A stretch of 64,000 bases of DNA from NCBI RefSeq assembly GCF_030929555.1, contig NZ_JAVFVT010000014.1, forward strand, positions 1 to 64,000. Direction: 5' to 3'. Below the pieces are notes generated by a model, which was given only the letters and a program-made list of their open reading frames with translations, was not told the DNA's origin and made no database searches. Both the position numbers and the translations under genes were made by a program. Below are positions 33,431 through 41,853 of this stretch, piece after piece. Source of the stretch: Paenibacillus sp. LHD-117 (GTDB lineage Bacteria; Bacillota; Bacilli; Paenibacillales; Paenibacillaceae). Numbering within the stretch: the stretch's first letter is position 1; every line of letters begins with the position of its first letter.

Positions 33431-35215
33431 ATGTTATTTTCATTGCGCAGCAGGTTGATGCTTGCCTTTTCCCTTCTGCTCATCATACCGTTTACGGCGC
33501 TCGTCTTTCTTCTGACCGAAGCGTCGTCCGAGCTTATACGGGAGTCGATCGAAACGTCGACGTCGCAGACGATCGAGCAGTTCGGCTCGCATTTGAATAC
33601 GTTCCTGAAACAAGTAGAGGAAATCGGCAATCAAGTCATGAGCAGCAGCATGACGCAGGAATGGATCACGACGCTGATGAATCCGGATAGCGCTATGGAG
33701 GAGCGGCTGATCGCCAAACAGCGGCTAGTTGATTCTCTCGCTTCGTATACGATCAACAATTCCAGCGGCATTACGATAGGTGTTTTTACCGATTATACCG
33801 GGGGGATTTGGACGCAGGATCGGACATTCGCGGATCAAAGCTGGCATAAGCGATTCAGCGAGGACGAAGTTCGATGGACGAAGGCGCATTACGATCCCGA
33901 TCAGGCCGACGAGACGATGAAATCAAGGCTGATCAACAGTTACGCGCTCCCGCTCGTGCAGCTGCAGACGTTCACTAACGTCGGCTTCGTCAAAGTCAAT
34001 TATCCGACGACCGCGCTCCGCAGCGGCCTCGATAAAATATCGTTCGGCGAGTCGGGCAGAGCGTTCTTGGTCGAAAAGGACGGCAGCAGCGTTTTGGAGC
34101 AGCCCTTGACGGCGGAGGAGCAACACATCGTCAAGCTTGGAATGGATCGGATCAACGGTCAGGCTGCAGGCGAGCCGGAAGGTTTTTTTTCGATCGAGCA
34201 GGCGGGGAAGAACTATTTGTTATTCTACCGATATTTTCCCGCGCAGAATTGGTATGTGGTAGGAGCGGTGCCGGAGAAGGAATTGTTCGTCAAGATCGAT
34301 GATATTAAACGGACGCTGCTGCTGATTAGTTTCGGGCTTCTGGTGAGCGCAATACTGCTGGCGTTCTGGTTATCCTATGGCATAACGAGGCCGCTTACAT
34401 CAATGGCCCGCGCGATGAAGCATGTCGAGAAGGGGGAATTCGCCCAGGCGCTTGCCATGATGCCGAGCGTCCGGACGGGGCATAGCGAGGTCGGTTACGT
34501 TACCCGCGTCTTTGAAAGTATGGCCAACCGTCTCCGGTATTTGATCGAAACGGAATTCGAAACGAACCTGCGGCGCAAAAACGCGGAATACAAAGCGCTG
34601 CTGCTGCAGATCAATCCGCATTTTTTCAACAACACGCTCGAAATCATCGGCGGGCTTGCCGCCATGAAACGCAATGACGTCGTGATGGACGCAACGGAAG
34701 CATTGGGCCAAATGATGCGTTATTCGCTGAATCTGAACAGCGATTTGGTGAAAGTGAAGGAAGAGATGGCGTATATTCGCGATTATTTGTTTATTCTCCA
34801 GCTCCGGTACGAGGATCGGCTCGAGGTCGCGATCGAAGAGGATATGGCGGCCGGCGGGCTTCTGATCGCGAAGTTTCTCCTGCAGCCGATCGTGGAAAAC
34901 GCGGTGAAGTACAGCCTGGAGAAAAACGGGATCGCGCAGGTGTCTATTACCGTCCGCAAAGCCGGAGACAAGCTCGAGCTTCGGGTGGCGGATAATGGGA
35001 TCGGCATGGCGCCCGCTTATGTGCAGCAATTGCTAACGGAGGTTAGCGTCAGCGATTCCGCGGATATACTGAATAGCGGCGGAGACAGCATCGGGCTTCG
35101 AAACGTGCTTTCGCGCTGCCGCCTCTATTATGGAGAAGGCCTAAAGGTTACAATTGATTCAAAGCTTGGGGAAGGAACGGCCATTCAGCTTACCATTCCC
35201 GCGGCGAAAGGGTGA
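33431..35215 (+). CDS. YesM-type sensor histidine kinase of the orphan binding-protein system
   Basis: A kinase of 594 residues. Membrane helices lie near residues 8-28 (LMLAFSLLLIIPFTALVFLL) and 296-316 (LLLISFGLLVSAILLAFWL), enclosing an extracellular Cache-like domain. A HAMP segment and the phospho-His block LLLQINPHFFNNTLEIIGG (His near 396) follow, then the ATPase motifs LLQPIVENAVKYS and VADNGIGMAP. ATG 33431 has GAGGTGA seven bases upstream. The next gene, its regulator, begins 8 bases after the stop. Confidence 0.92.
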   Translation: MLFSLRSRLMLAFSLLLIIPFTALVFLLTEASSELIRESIETSTSQTIEQFGSHLNTFLKQVEEIGNQVMSSSMTQEWITTLMNPDSAMEERLIAKQRLVDSLASYTINNSSGITIGVFTDYTGGIWTQDRTFADQSWHKRFSEDEVRWTKAHYDPDQADETMKSRLINSYALPLVQLQTFTNVGFVKVNYPTTALRSGLDKISFGESGRAFLVEKDGSSVLEQPLTAEEQHIVKLGMDRINGQAAGEPEGFFSIEQAGKNYLLFYRYFPAQNWYVVGAVPEKELFVKIDDIKRTLLLISFGLLVSAILLAFWLSYGITRPLTSMARAMKHVEKGEFAQALAMMPSVRTGHSEVGYVTRVFESMANRLRYLIETEFETNLRRKNAEYKALLLQINPHFFNNTLEIIGGLAAMKRNDVVMDATEALGQMMRYSLNLNSDLVKVKEEMAYIRDYLFILQLRYEDRLEVAIEEDMAAGGLLIAKFLLQPIVENAVKYSLEKNGIAQVSITVRKAGDKLELRVADNGIGMAPAYVQQLLTEVSVSDSADILNSGGDSIGLRNVLSRCRLYYGEGLKVTIDSKLGEGTAIQLTIPAAKG

Positions 35216-35222
35216 GCGCAGC

Positions 35223-36971
35223 ATGAACAGCATCATGATCGTTGACGATGAAATCGGGGTAAGAAACAGCATCAAGGCCAAAATCGATTGGGAACAGGCG
35301 GGGTTCGTCGTTGCGGCGGAGGCTTCAGACGGAGAGGCCGCGCTTCGTTTGTTGGCCGAAGGGCCGCTTCCCGACGTGCTGATGACGGATATTCGTATGC
35401 CGCAGATGGACGGCATCGGACTTATTAAAGCTTGCAAGAAGCTGTATCCGGAACTAAAGATCGTCGTGCTTTCCGGGTTTTCGGATTATGAATACATGCA
35501 GGCTGCCATTCAAGCCGGCGTCAAAGATTATTTGCTAAAGCCGGTAGGCCGCAAGGAGCTGGTTGCGCTGCTGGAGAAGCTAAGCCAGGAAATCGTTGCG
35601 GAACGTACCGAGGATTTGAAGAAGCGGTCGGAGCGCACACAGCGCAAGCAGCAGCTTCAAGCTTCCAGGGAAGGCTTGCTGCTGCGGCTCGTCAAGGAAG
35701 AGAGCTCAAGCTTGCTTGCGGTGAAAGAAAGAATTTCACAGCTGGGCTTAGGCGAGCTGCTGGGGCTCGGCGATGGCAGAAGCGCGCGGTTTCTCGCGGT
35801 GGAGATGCGGGTCCCGGCAGGTCGGCTTGGCGATAACGACCAGCACGGCGATTTGCTGAGGATGGCTTTCCGAATGTTATGCCGAGAGACGGCGGAAACG
35901 CATAACGGCGCTTATCCGTTTTATGATGCGGGCCATCCGTCCATGATGCATATTCTTCTGTTGGAAGGCGCGTCTTCGAGGCTGGCGAACGATCGGAAAG
36001 TTGCCGAAGGAGCGACGGGGAACGGAGCGGAAGCGGATCGCGCGGCTGCTGGCGGTGCAGCGTCGAACGGAGTGGAAGCGGATCGGGCGGCTGCTGGCGG
36101 GTCAGCCTGGGCTGGCGCGGACAGCTTGGCGCGGGCGCTTCGCCACAATATCCGGCATTATTTGCGGCTTGACTGCGTAATCGGCATCGGCGACCCTGTC
36201 AGCGACGTGCTTCAATTCAAAAACGGATACTCCACCAGCATGCTCTCCTGGAGTCGCAGTACCGTCGATGGCACTCATCGCGCTGCGGACGGCGGAGCGG
36301 GGGAAATCATGGCGGCGCTTTCTCCCGAAACGGAGCGACAGCTTGTTATCGCGGTCGAGAACGGCGATCAGAATACGTTTGCCTATTTGATGATGCGGAT
36401 TTTGCCCAAAGATCAGGACAACCCGATGTTTACGTTTACGTTTATTGCGTCGAGGCTGCTGCTTCTGCTGCACTCGGTCGCCAAAAAATACAAAACAAAC
36501 GATGACACGCTGGAGAATCGGCTTTGGGAATGCCAGATGACGATTGGCGATTTGCAGTCGCGCGATCTTATTTTCGGGCAACTGCAGGAGTTGGGCCGGC
36601 AAGTGATGGTTGCGGCGCTTAAGGCGCGAAGCTCTGGCGGCGGAGGTTCGATCGCTTCGGCCGTACAGAAATACGTGGATGACAATTTTGCCTATGAGTT
36701 AACGTTGGCAGGTTTGGCGGATATGTTTCATCTGAACGAAACGTATTTGTCCGGCTTGTTTAAAAACCGCGTCGGCGTTACGTTTAGCGAATATTTGACC
36801 AAGCTGCGGATGAACAAAGCAGGCGAATTGCTGCGCGAAAGCGATTTGAAGCTGACGGACATCGCTATGCTGGTAGGGGTGTCAAGCTCCAGTTACTTCA
36901 GCACTTCCTTCAAAAAGTACTTTGGCATGAGTCCCAAGGAGTATCGCGAGAAACACGCAGACGAGAAGTGA
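35223..36971 (+). CDS. YesN-type response regulator with AraC output and an internal linker duplication
   Basis: A regulator of 582 residues. The receiver domain has D8-D9 and phospho-acceptor Asp56 in VLMTDIRMPQMDG. The C-terminal AraC domain is recognised from LTLAGLADMFHLNETYLSGLFKNRVGVTFSEYL and IAMLVGVSSSSYFSTSFKKYFGMSPKEYREK. A 35-bp sequence is repeated 45 bp apart (36021-36055 and 36066-36100, two differences), giving two copies of NGxEADRAAAGG in the central linker. The preceding kinase is the presumed phosphodonor. The stop lies 20 bases from the convergent nuclease-like gene. Confidence 0.92.
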   Translation: MNSIMIVDDEIGVRNSIKAKIDWEQAGFVVAAEASDGEAALRLLAEGPLPDVLMTDIRMPQMDGIGLIKACKKLYPELKIVVLSGFSDYEYMQAAIQAGVKDYLLKPVGRKELVALLEKLSQEIVAERTEDLKKRSERTQRKQQLQASREGLLLRLVKEESSSLLAVKERISQLGLGELLGLGDGRSARFLAVEMRVPAGRLGDNDQHGDLLRMAFRMLCRETAETHNGAYPFYDAGHPSMMHILLLEGASSRLANDRKVAEGATGNGAEADRAAAGGAASNGVEADRAAAGGSAWAGADSLARALRHNIRHYLRLDCVIGIGDPVSDVLQFKNGYSTSMLSWSRSTVDGTHRAADGGAGEIMAALSPETERQLVIAVENGDQNTFAYLMMRILPKDQDNPMFTFTFIASRLLLLLHSVAKKYKTNDDTLENRLWECQMTIGDLQSRDLIFGQLQELGRQVMVAALKARSSGGGGSIASAVQKYVDDNFAYELTLAGLADMFHLNETYLSGLFKNRVGVTFSEYLTKLRMNKAGELLRESDLKLTDIAMLVGVSSSSYFSTSFKKYFGMSPKEYREKHADEK

Positions 36972-36990
36972 TGCAGGTACGCGAAACGTA

Positions 36991-37572
36991 CTATAAATAT
37001 TTGTTCGAATCTTTCTCCAACTCATAATAGTGGTTGCGTTTTCGAGATGGGTGCAGCGGTTTTATAAGTTTTTTGGCTGCGAGCCCCTTTATCAAGTTCA
37101 AACAAAAGGTACGTTTCATCCGGAGACAAGTCTCGACGTCGGCCAGCTTGAAGGGGCGGCCAAGACGCGAGACATAGCGCAGAAGTTCACGCTCATGCAA
37201 GGTGATTTCCTCGGAAGGCTGGCGTCCGCCCCAGTACCGAAGAATTTCGTAAAGCGAGCTGCGGCAGGCTTCCGGTTTTTTGTCGATTTCATCCATCGTA
37301 AACGGGACATACACGTAGCCATTCTTCAACATGGCGCGAATCTTAGCCCGTTCGAAGCTGAATCTCTCCCTTGTGATGTTCTCCGCATGAAAGGCAAAAC
37401 CCTCACTTTCAAATGCCAGACCGAGCGGCTCGTAAAATGCATCAATATACATGGAAACGCCAGAACCTCCCACGATTCGATGCTCCAATTGAAACCCGTC
37501 AAGCGTGCTGAACACCGGCCATAATACCTCCGAAAACATCCTCTTCGTACCTAATAAGTCTCTCTCAAGCAT
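36991..37572 (-). CDS. DUF559/Vsr-like PD-(D/E)XK nuclease-fold protein (putative)
   Basis: About 193 residues from ATG 37572. The core MYIDAFYEPLGLAFESEGFAFHAENITRERFSFERAKIRAMLKNGYVYVPFTMDEIDKKPEACR resembles the D-(x)n-ExD/E-x-H layout of Vsr and DUF559 nucleases: the acid in YIDAF, then E in LAFESEG and a nearby His. A helical, winged-helix-like C-terminus (LADVETCLRMKRTFCLNLIKGLAAKKLIKPL) follows. The ATG lacks a ribosome site; TTG 37578 is an alternative. A GGAG at 37608-37611 serves an out-of-frame 14-codon ORF that overlaps the start, so coupling is possible. In-frame codons upstream to 37941 cross a terminator and are not supported. Confidence 0.55.
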   Translation of the reverse strand: MLERDLLGTKRMFSEVLWPVFSTLDGFQLEHRIVGGSGVSMYIDAFYEPLGLAFESEGFAFHAENITRERFSFERAKIRAMLKNGYVYVPFTMDEIDKKPEACRSSLYEILRYWGGRQPSEEITLHERELLRYVSRLGRPFKLADVETCLRMKRTFCLNLIKGLAAKKLIKPLHPSRKRNHYYELEKDSNKYL

Positions 37573-37611
37573 TTCCAATCTGCGGGCGTCCGCATCCTGT
37601 TTTTGTTCTCC

Positions 37612-37664
37612 AAAAAAAATAACACGCGATCCATATCCCCGATGATCGGGGCGGATAGCGTGTT
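37612..37664 (-). terminator. intrinsic terminator in the leader of the nuclease-like gene (possible attenuator)
   Basis: On the minus strand AACACGC pairs with GCGTGTT (37658-37664 with 37621-37627). It encloses ATCC/GGAT and a perfect inner hairpin (CCCCGAT-G-ATCGGGG, 37637-37651), and a T run follows. It stands about 40 bases upstream of the nuclease ORF and downstream of a candidate promoter. No minus-strand gene precedes it, which makes premature termination the likely purpose. Confidence 0.75.
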
Positions 37665-37717
37665 CTTCACGTTTGTGTTTTGAAATTTTTCCTGCGACGG
37701 TAATTTCGCTTTCTTGT

Positions 37718-37746
37718 ATCGTAGCGCATTTGTGATTGTACGTAAA
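37718..37746 (-). promoter_or_regulatory. candidate sigma-A promoter of the nuclease-like gene
   Basis: Minus-strand TTTACG (37741-37746) and TACGAT (37718-37723) have a 17-base spacer. Transcription would begin near 37711 and pass the terminator at 37664-37612 before the ORF. The remaining bases up to 38062 hold no supported gene except the 23-bp repeat at 37990. Confidence 0.5.
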
Positions 37747-37989
37747 GAGTCGGTAAGCGATGAACGAGATCAATCGACTTTGAATGAAGGAATGGAATGT
37801 GTCGCTGATGTGGCGTAATTGAAAGGTGAGCCGAACCGGACGGGTCTTCTGGGCAATGGGGCTGGGCCGACTGTGGTTATTTCGGGTTGCAGAACATTCT
37901 TGAAGCATAGGTGGTGAAACACCAAAAACTTTGAAAGTCACATCCCGAGCAAAGTGAAATTAGAGCCGCGCCCCGCTCTGTTATTCTTC

Positions 37990-38012
37990 AAATATAAGAA
38001 AGTATAAGTTTT
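37990..38012. repeat. 23-bp dispersed repeat, copy 1
   Basis: These 23 bases are identical to 63935-63957, and flanking bases (TTCTT before, C three bases after) are also shared. The core contains ATATAAGAAAGTATAAG. It lies 51 bases before the start of the large binding-protein gene. Confidence 0.7.
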
Positions 38013-38062
38013 ATCAACTTGTGCTACAGCAAGGCTGCGAATAAGGAATGCGGGGGTTGGCC

Positions 38063-40939
38063 GTGAAAAAGAAATGGATTTCTTACACAGTAATCAGTTT
38101 GCTGCTTATCTTCATCGTCTGCGCGGCGACGGTAAGCTCGTATAAAGAAAAACGCGTCGATCCGCCCAAAACGTACGAGCTGCAAGACGCGGAGAAACCT
38201 TCCGACGGTTTCCTCTTTAGCGCCGAACAGGCCCTTCAAGCGGATGGCAATGCCGCAACGCTCACCGAACATGGCGGAAGAAGCGGCGTGGTTGAATGGC
38301 TGGAAGGCACGAAGCTGTCATGGACGGTCATGATGCCGGAAGCCGGCGAGTACGAGCTGTCCATCGGTTATTTGCCGCTTGCGGGGAAAGGACAGCCGAT
38401 CGATTTTACGCTCGCGGCGAACGGCGAGAAGATCGGCGACGAATTTGCGCCGCTGGAGCTTGCGCGCGTCTACTACGACGAGCCGGGCGAGCTCAAGCGG
38501 AGCGGCGGCAACGAAATCTGGCCGAAGCAGCTGGAAGGCGGCGTCTGGCAGCTCGCGACGGTACAGGCGCCTGGGGAGTTCGGCGATGGCAACCTGCGCT
38601 TGTCGCTTAAGCAAGGCAGCAACACGATCGAGCTCGAAAGCCTGCGCGAGCAGGCGGCGATCGAATATATCCATCTTGCCAAAGCGGAAGCCGCACCCGA
38701 TTACTCGGCCTACAAGGCGGATGCAACGAATGACGGAGCTGACTCAGCGGCCGACGCGAACAACGTGAAGGGCCAAACGTCGGACGAACCATTTCTGCTA
38801 ACGATTCAAGCCGAGAACGCATTCGCGAAGTCGGACGCCGGACTGTTCCCGACGGTGGACCGCACGTCGCCTCTGACGACGCCGTACCATCCGTATCAGC
38901 TTCGGATTAACACGATCGGCGCCAGCAACTGGGACATTCCGGGTCAATGGATCGATTGGAAGTTCGAAGTGCCGGAGGACGGCTGGTACAAGATCGGCGC
39001 CCGCTACCACCAGTCCAAGGTGAAGGGGATGTTCGTCTCCCGCAAGATGGAGCTGGACGGCAAGCGTCTGTTCCAAGAGATGGACGCGCTTCGTTTCCCG
39101 TACGTGCTGGACTGGGCGGTCAACGAATTAGGCGGCGAGGACGGAGAGCCTTATCTCTTCTACCTGACGAAAGGCGAGCACGTGCTGAAGCTGGAGGTGA
39201 CGCTCGGCGACGTGACGGAGACGGCGAAGGAAGTACAGGACATCGTGTACGACCTGAACCAGATTTACCGCAACATCGTCATGGTCACCGGGATGAACCC
39301 GGATCCATACCGCGATTACGATATCGACAAAACGATTCCGGAGCTTCCGAAGCTATTCCGCGAGCTGGCGGACCGGATGCAAGCCGAAGCTGACAGGTTG
39401 GATGCCATGTCCGGACAATCCGGCACAGGCTCCCGGACGCTCCGCATCCTTGTCCGGCAGCTCGAAAGCTTTATCGACCGACCGGACGGCATTCCGAAAC
39501 GGCTTGCCAACTTCAAAAACAACGTTGCGGCCATTGCGGACTGGCTGCTGACGATAAAACAGCAGCCGCTCGAGCTCGACTACTTGTACGTTGCGTCGCC
39601 GGATGCGAAGAAACCGAAGGCAGAAGCGGGCTTGGCCGCGAGGGCGACCCACGAGATCAGAGCTTTTGCGGGATCCTTCCTGCAAAATTACGACGCGCTC
39701 GAAGCCGAAGGCGAAAGCGGCGAATCGATCCAAGTCTGGATCGGACTCGGCCGCGACCAGGCTTACGTGCTGAAGCGGATGATCGACGAGTCGTTTATCC
39801 CGGAGACGGGAATCGGCGTCGAGCTGAATCTGGTCGGTACGTCGCTCGTGACGGCGGTGATGGCCGGCGAAGGCCCGGACGTGAACCTGTTCACGAGCCG
39901 CGGCGACACGATGAATCTCGCTTTCCGCGGGGCGCTCGAGCCGCTAGACGAGTGGCAGGGATTCGACAGTCTAAAAAACGAATTCAAAAACTCCGCGTTT
40001 GTCCCGTACGAATACGGAAACCGCATTTACGGCATTCCGGACGATCAGGAATTTTTTATGATGTTCTATCGCAAGGACGTGCTGGGAGAGCTTGGCATCG
40101 AACCGCCGCAAACATGGGATGACGTCATGAAAATCGCGCCCATCCTGCAAAACAACAATATGGGCATCGGCCTGCCGTACGAGAACCTGGACGCGTTCCA
40201 GCTTCTGACCAAAGGCATAGGCGCGCTGAATCTGTACCCGACGCTGCTGATGCAGAATGGCAGCGGCATCTACAACGAGGAGCAGACCGGCACAAGGCTT
40301 CACGAGCCGGAGGCGTTCAAAGCGTTCAAGCAATGGACGGATTTCTATAATTTATACGATTATGCGCTTTACAAGGACGATTTGAACCGATTCCGCACGG
40401 GCGAGATGCCGATCGTGATTTCTTCCTACAAGCTCTATACCCGGCTGGCAGCCGCGGCCCCGGAAATTACGGGCACCTGGGCAATGGCGCCGATTCCGGG
40501 TATGCCGCAATCGGACGGCAGCATCGATCGCGCGACGGGCGCGACGGGAACGGCCGGCATCATGCTGAAGGATACGAAAAACAAGGAAGCGGCATGGAAA
40601 TTCTTGCAATGGTGGAATTCGGCCGAGGTGCAAGCCCAATTCGTGAACGAACTGGAGAACGAAATGGGCGTGCTCGGCAGAAGGCTTCCAGCCAATACGG
40701 AAGCGATAGACGCCACGAGATGGAGCCGCGCCGACCAGGCCAGCTTGAACGAGCAATGGGACCAGGTGACGGAAATTCCGGAGCTGCCGGGCGGCTACTA
40801 CACGCTGCGCAACCTGGATAACGCCTTCCGCGAGACCGTCTTTCAGAAGCGGAACGCCCGCGAGACGCTCTTTTATTGGAACAAAGACATCAATGATGAA
40901 ATCGAACGAAAAAGGTATGAATTCGGGGTGGAGCAATGA
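38063..40939 (+). CDS. giant solute-binding protein with N-terminal carbohydrate-binding-like modules
   Basis: 958 residues. An N-terminal membrane helix (WISYTVISLLLIFIVCAATVSS) has no clean lipobox, so it may be a signal anchor. Two beta-rich modules follow (about 35-215, YELQDAEKPSDGFLFSAEQAL; and about 240-400, LTIQAENAFAKSDAGLFPTVDRTS), both of which look like CBM6/35-type sugar-binding domains. A helical linker leads to a family 1 binding domain (about 540-930: IQVWIGLGRDQAYVLKRMIDESFIPETGIGVELNLV, EFFMMFYRKDVLGELGIEPPQTWDDVMKIAP). GTG 38063 follows GGGGG; ATG 38048 abuts its own AAGGA. Ordinary binding proteins are about half this size. It overlaps the next permease by four bases. Confidence 0.8.
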   Translation: MKKKWISYTVISLLLIFIVCAATVSSYKEKRVDPPKTYELQDAEKPSDGFLFSAEQALQADGNAATLTEHGGRSGVVEWLEGTKLSWTVMMPEAGEYELSIGYLPLAGKGQPIDFTLAANGEKIGDEFAPLELARVYYDEPGELKRSGGNEIWPKQLEGGVWQLATVQAPGEFGDGNLRLSLKQGSNTIELESLREQAAIEYIHLAKAEAAPDYSAYKADATNDGADSAADANNVKGQTSDEPFLLTIQAENAFAKSDAGLFPTVDRTSPLTTPYHPYQLRINTIGASNWDIPGQWIDWKFEVPEDGWYKIGARYHQSKVKGMFVSRKMELDGKRLFQEMDALRFPYVLDWAVNELGGEDGEPYLFYLTKGEHVLKLEVTLGDVTETAKEVQDIVYDLNQIYRNIVMVTGMNPDPYRDYDIDKTIPELPKLFRELADRMQAEADRLDAMSGQSGTGSRTLRILVRQLESFIDRPDGIPKRLANFKNNVAAIADWLLTIKQQPLELDYLYVASPDAKKPKAEAGLAARATHEIRAFAGSFLQNYDALEAEGESGESIQVWIGLGRDQAYVLKRMIDESFIPETGIGVELNLVGTSLVTAVMAGEGPDVNLFTSRGDTMNLAFRGALEPLDEWQGFDSLKNEFKNSAFVPYEYGNRIYGIPDDQEFFMMFYRKDVLGELGIEPPQTWDDVMKIAPILQNNNMGIGLPYENLDAFQLLTKGIGALNLYPTLLMQNGSGIYNEEQTGTRLHEPEAFKAFKQWTDFYNLYDYALYKDDLNRFRTGEMPIVISSYKLYTRLAAAAPEITGTWAMAPIPGMPQSDGSIDRATGATGTAGIMLKDTKNKEAAWKFLQWWNSAEVQAQFVNELENEMGVLGRRLPANTEAIDATRWSRADQASLNEQWDQVTEIPELPGGYYTLRNLDNAFRETVFQKRNARETLFYWNKDINDEIERKRYEFGVEQ

Positions 40940-41835
40940 AAGGTTCAATGATCCGCACGATCGGCAAGCACAAGGAAAGCTATGTGCTGATGGCGCCGTA
41001 CATGGTATTTTTCCTGCTGTTTACGATCCTGCCCGTCATCTTGTCCGTCGTGCTGGGCTTCACTTATTACAATATGATCGAGCCGCCGCGTTTCATCGGC
41101 TGGTACAACTACATCCGGCTGTTCCTGGATGACGACGTCTTTATCATCGCGCTTAAGAACACGTTGTTTTTCGCCTTCGTGACCGGTCCGGTCAGCTATA
41201 TGCTCAGCTTTTTCGTCGCTTGGATGATCAATGACTTGTCCAAGACGCTTCGCTCGATCGCGACGTCGGTGTTTTATATCCCGACCGTGATCGGAGCGGC
41301 GATCTTCCCGATGTGGCGCCTGATCTTCAGCCCGGACGAATACGGCTACCTGAACGGCCTCCTCATGGGCATGGGCTTTATATCCGAACCCGTCGCCTGG
41401 CTGCTCGACAAGGAATACGTCCTGATCATTTTGATTCTCGTCCAGCTGTGGATGAGTCTCGGCATCAGCTTCCTCGCGTTTGTCGCGGGACTGCAGACGG
41501 TCGACCGGAGCCTCTACGAAGCGGGCGTCATGGACGGCATCAAAAACCGCTTCCAGGAGCTTTGGTACATCACGCTGCCGTCCATGATTCCGCAGCTGAT
41601 CTTCGGCGCGGTCATGCAGATCGTCATTTCGTTCAGCGTCGCGGACGTATCGATTCAGCTTGCAGGCTTCCCTAGTACGGAATACGCGGGCGAAACGATG
41701 GTGACGCATGTCATGGACTACGGCAGTATCCGCTACGAGATGGGGTACGCGTCGGCGATGGCCGTCGTGCTGTTCTTCCTGATGGTGTTCACGAACCGGC
41801 TCGTCACGAAGCTGCTGAATAAGGTCGGAATCTGA
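40936..41835 (+). CDS. sugar ABC transporter permease (MalF type), first pair of the DUF5696 cassette
   Basis: 299 residues, starting in the ATGA overlap with the giant binding-protein gene. Helices begin at YVLMAPYMVFFLLFTILPVILSVVLGF. The EAA loop is LYEAGVMDGIKNRFQELWYITLPSM, which departs from the usual EAAxxDGA but keeps its spacing. It pairs with the permease 18 bases downstream. Confidence 0.92.
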   Translation: MKGSMIRTIGKHKESYVLMAPYMVFFLLFTILPVILSVVLGFTYYNMIEPPRFIGWYNYIRLFLDDDVFIIALKNTLFFAFVTGPVSYMLSFFVAWMINDLSKTLRSIATSVFYIPTVIGAAIFPMWRLIFSPDEYGYLNGLLMGMGFISEPVAWLLDKEYVLIILILVQLWMSLGISFLAFVAGLQTVDRSLYEAGVMDGIKNRFQELWYITLPSMIPQLIFGAVMQIVISFSVADVSIQLAGFPSTEYAGETMVTHVMDYGSIRYEMGYASAMAVVLFFLMVFTNRLVTKLLNKVGI

Positions 41836-41853
41836 TCCGGAGGGAGTAGAACC

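Noticed and set aside
37030-37524. 164-codon plus-strand frame opposite the nuclease-like gene
   Set aside because: The minus-strand frame shows a nuclease-like pattern; this one shows no pattern and no ribosome site.
37573-37941. N-terminal extension of the nuclease-like protein
   Set aside because: It would be translated through the promoter and terminator region and shows no protein-like pattern.
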